Assembly: GCA_031260745.1 (NCBI GenBank)
Contig: JAISKY010000188.1
Coordinates: 1 to 6,908 of the forward strand
DNA: 6,908 nucleotides
DNA from: Oscillospiraceae bacterium
Lineage (GTDB): Bacteria; Bacillota; Clostridia; Oscillospirales; Oscillospiraceae
Direction of reading: 5' to 3'
In this document: in pieces, positions 5,764-6,908 of the stretch
Numbering within the stretch: position 1 is the stretch's first letter
Layout of the letters: each line of letters opens with the position of its first letter
Translations under genes and position numbers: made by a program
Notes under the pieces: generated by a model
Seen by the model: the letters and a program-made list of their open reading frames with translations, nothing else
Databases searched by the model: none
Told to the model about the DNA's origin: nothing

Positions 5764-6072
5764 ATGGAAGTGTTCGGCACTATTAATTCAGCCGAGGCTG
5801 AAGCGAAAAAGATACGTTTGAACGCCGAACGCGACGCCGCTTCCGATAAAGAACGCGCGTTAGCGGACGGTAGAACGCTTATTGAAAACGCTGTCGCCTC
5901 CGCCAGAGCCTCAGTTGATAACCTTATGAAACAGTCCGCTTTGGTCGCGGAAAAAGAAGCCGAGAGCCTTGCGAGAACCACCGGAAACCGCAAGGCTATT
6001 TTGCGTGACAGGGTGGAGAAAAAGCTTGAAGCCGCTTCTGATTTCATCGTCGAGAGTATGGTGAACGGCTGA
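5764..6072 (+). CDS. V-type ATP synthase/ATPase peripheral stalk subunit (H/G type)
   Basis: This is a 102-residue, strongly charged protein rich in Ala, Glu, Lys and Arg, with no membrane span or signal peptide. From about residue 8 to 95 it reads as a long coiled coil (for example SAEAEAKKIRLNAERDAAS), the hallmark of the subunit that pairs with subunit E to form the peripheral stalk (stator) of V/A-type rotary ATPases; homologous genes are called ahaH, atpH or ntpF. Its length fits the family. The ATG follows GGGGGAG at nine bases and a good promoter, so this is the first gene of the operon. Its TGA shares one base with the start of the subunit I gene (TGATG), the classic coupling in this operon. 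Coiled-coil sequence alone would be weak evidence; the neighbouring subunit I gene makes the call firm. Confidence 0.88.
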   Translation: MEVFGTINSAEAEAKKIRLNAERDAASDKERALADGRTLIENAVASARASVDNLMKQSALVAEKEAESLARTTGNRKAILRDRVEKKLEAASDFIVESMVNG

Positions 6073-6908
6073 TGGCGATTGTGAAAATGAAGAAACTCTC
6101 GCTGTTCGCTATGAGGGAAGAACGCGGCGAACTTCTTAACGAGCTTCAGCTTATCGGGTGCGTTCAACTTACCGAGGGTACGCCGCCGGAGGGCGCGTTA
6201 AAGATTGACGGCGGCGATAGTGAGCTTATCAACTTGAGCGGTCAGTTGAAGCGCGCGATTGCGCTGCTGGATAAGTATGCCCCCGTAAAGACCGGACTAT
6301 TCTACAACAGACCGGTAGTTGGACTTGACGTGTTGTTCGACGCCAATCTTTCGGAACACGTAATAAATGTAGTCGCCCATATAAATTTGGCCGAACTAAG
6401 GCTGTCGTCCGCGTATTCGGATTTAGACAAACTTGAAAAAATCAGACTGTCGGTATTGCCGTGGGCTGATTTGGACGTACCGCTTCACGCCGCGGATACC
6501 GCGCACGTCAGAATCCAGTTCGGCGGGATTTCTCCGAGCGTGAATGTTGACGAGTTTGAAGAAAAGCTAAGCGCGTTGCACGGACAAGCGGCGGTTTACG
6601 TCGCCGGAACCGACCGGGCGCAACGGTATCTGTTAATCGTCAACCACAAAAACGCGGTTGAGGACGTAGCCGTGATTTTACGCGAGTTCGGGTTTAACCG
6701 TACATACTTTAAGGACGTCAAAGGTACGGCTCGCGATAACATCAATAGTATAGACGGACAAATCGCGGAGACAAAGGCGCAAATCGAAGCTCTGCTGACG
6801 GAAATGAAAGAGTACGGCGAATACCGCGAGGATATTCAATTGTGTTTCGACCAAGTTGCTCAGAGTATCGAAACGGAAGCCGCGAATCTTAAACTTTACG
6901 GTTCCGAA
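6072..6908 (+). CDS. atpI: V-type ATP synthase/ATPase subunit I, N-terminal part (3' end outside window)
   Basis: The frame opens with ATG 6072-6074, overlapping the previous TGA by one base, and stays open to the window end, giving 279 residues of a protein normally a little over 600. Subunit I (equivalent to eukaryotic subunit a; ntpI in Enterococcus) anchors the peripheral stalks with its cytoplasmic N-terminal half and forms the ion half-channels with its C-terminal membrane half. Seen here: the typical start MAIVKMKKLSLFAMREERGELLNELQ (as MAIVKMKKLSLF and REERGELLNELQ), an SVLPWADLDVPL motif near residue 135 matching the family's LPWxxLD segment, and heptad-rich helices at both ends of an alpha/beta section. 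No membrane segment has been reached yet. M6 is an alternative start, but the coupled ATG and the usual N-terminus favour the first. The enzyme would either pump H+ or Na+ or make ATP; ion choice depends on residues outside this window. Confidence 0.93.
   Translation, partial: MAIVKMKKLSLFAMREERGELLNELQLIGCVQLTEGTPPEGALKIDGGDSELINLSGQLKRAIALLDKYAPVKTGLFYNRPVVGLDVLFDANLSEHVINVVAHINLAELRLSSAYSDLDKLEKIRLSVLPWADLDVPLHAADTAHVRIQFGGISPSVNVDEFEEKLSALHGQAAVYVAGTDRAQRYLLIVNHKNAVEDVAVILREFGFNRTYFKDVKGTARDNINSIDGQIAETKAQIEALLTEMKEYGEYREDIQLCFDQVAQSIETEAANLKLYGSE

Noticed and set aside
5703..6167. 154-codon open frame on the minus strand over the V-ATPase genes
   Set aside because: It overlaps the promoter and two V-ATPase genes antisense, and has no family resemblance; it is a shadow of the real genes.

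Overview
The window looks like chromosomal DNA of an anaerobic bacterium, most likely of the Clostridia, with moderate GC content. The evidence is a V-type ATPase operon, a class II aldolase, and a molybdenum hydroxylase operon of a kind known in Desulfovibrio and anaerobic Clostridia. Taxonomy is inferred from gene content alone. No phage, transposase, CRISPR, tRNA or rRNA is visible.

Layout: bases 1-339 (+) are the 3' end of a class II fructose-bisphosphate aldolase gene. A GNRA-capped hairpin (361-396) follows and separates it from a convergent three-gene operon on the minus strand. In transcription order that operon is mop (2652-5495, molybdopterin aldehyde oxidoreductase of the xanthine oxidase family), an iron-sulfur/flavin dicluster protein (577-2535) and a 58-residue protein with two CxxC motifs (401-577), which starts one base inside the preceding stop codon. 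A 268-bp divergent intergenic region (5496-5763) carries two good sigma-A type extended -10 promoters, one for mop and one for the V-ATPase operon. That operon begins with the peripheral stalk subunit H/G (5764-6072) and membrane subunit I (6072 to the window end, partial).

The mop operon reads as one electron-transfer unit. Aldehyde oxidation at the Mo-pterin site would pass electrons through two [2Fe-2S] clusters to the dicluster protein, which has several Fe-S motifs and two HdrB-like CCG domains, with the small CxxC protein as an accessory. I recognise this trio as the conserved neighbourhood typified by Desulfovibrio vulgaris DVU_1557-DVU_1559. The physiological partner and direction are not settled by sequence.

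The most unusual signals are in and around the dicluster gene. Its flavoprotein domain appears to have lost the NAD(P)-binding half. A 7-bp tandem repeat lies in frame inside its first CCG domain. A different 7-bp tandem repeat, forming one arm of a long AT-rich hairpin, sits directly in front of its start codon. The mop promoter also carries two near-identical 15-bp operator-like elements.
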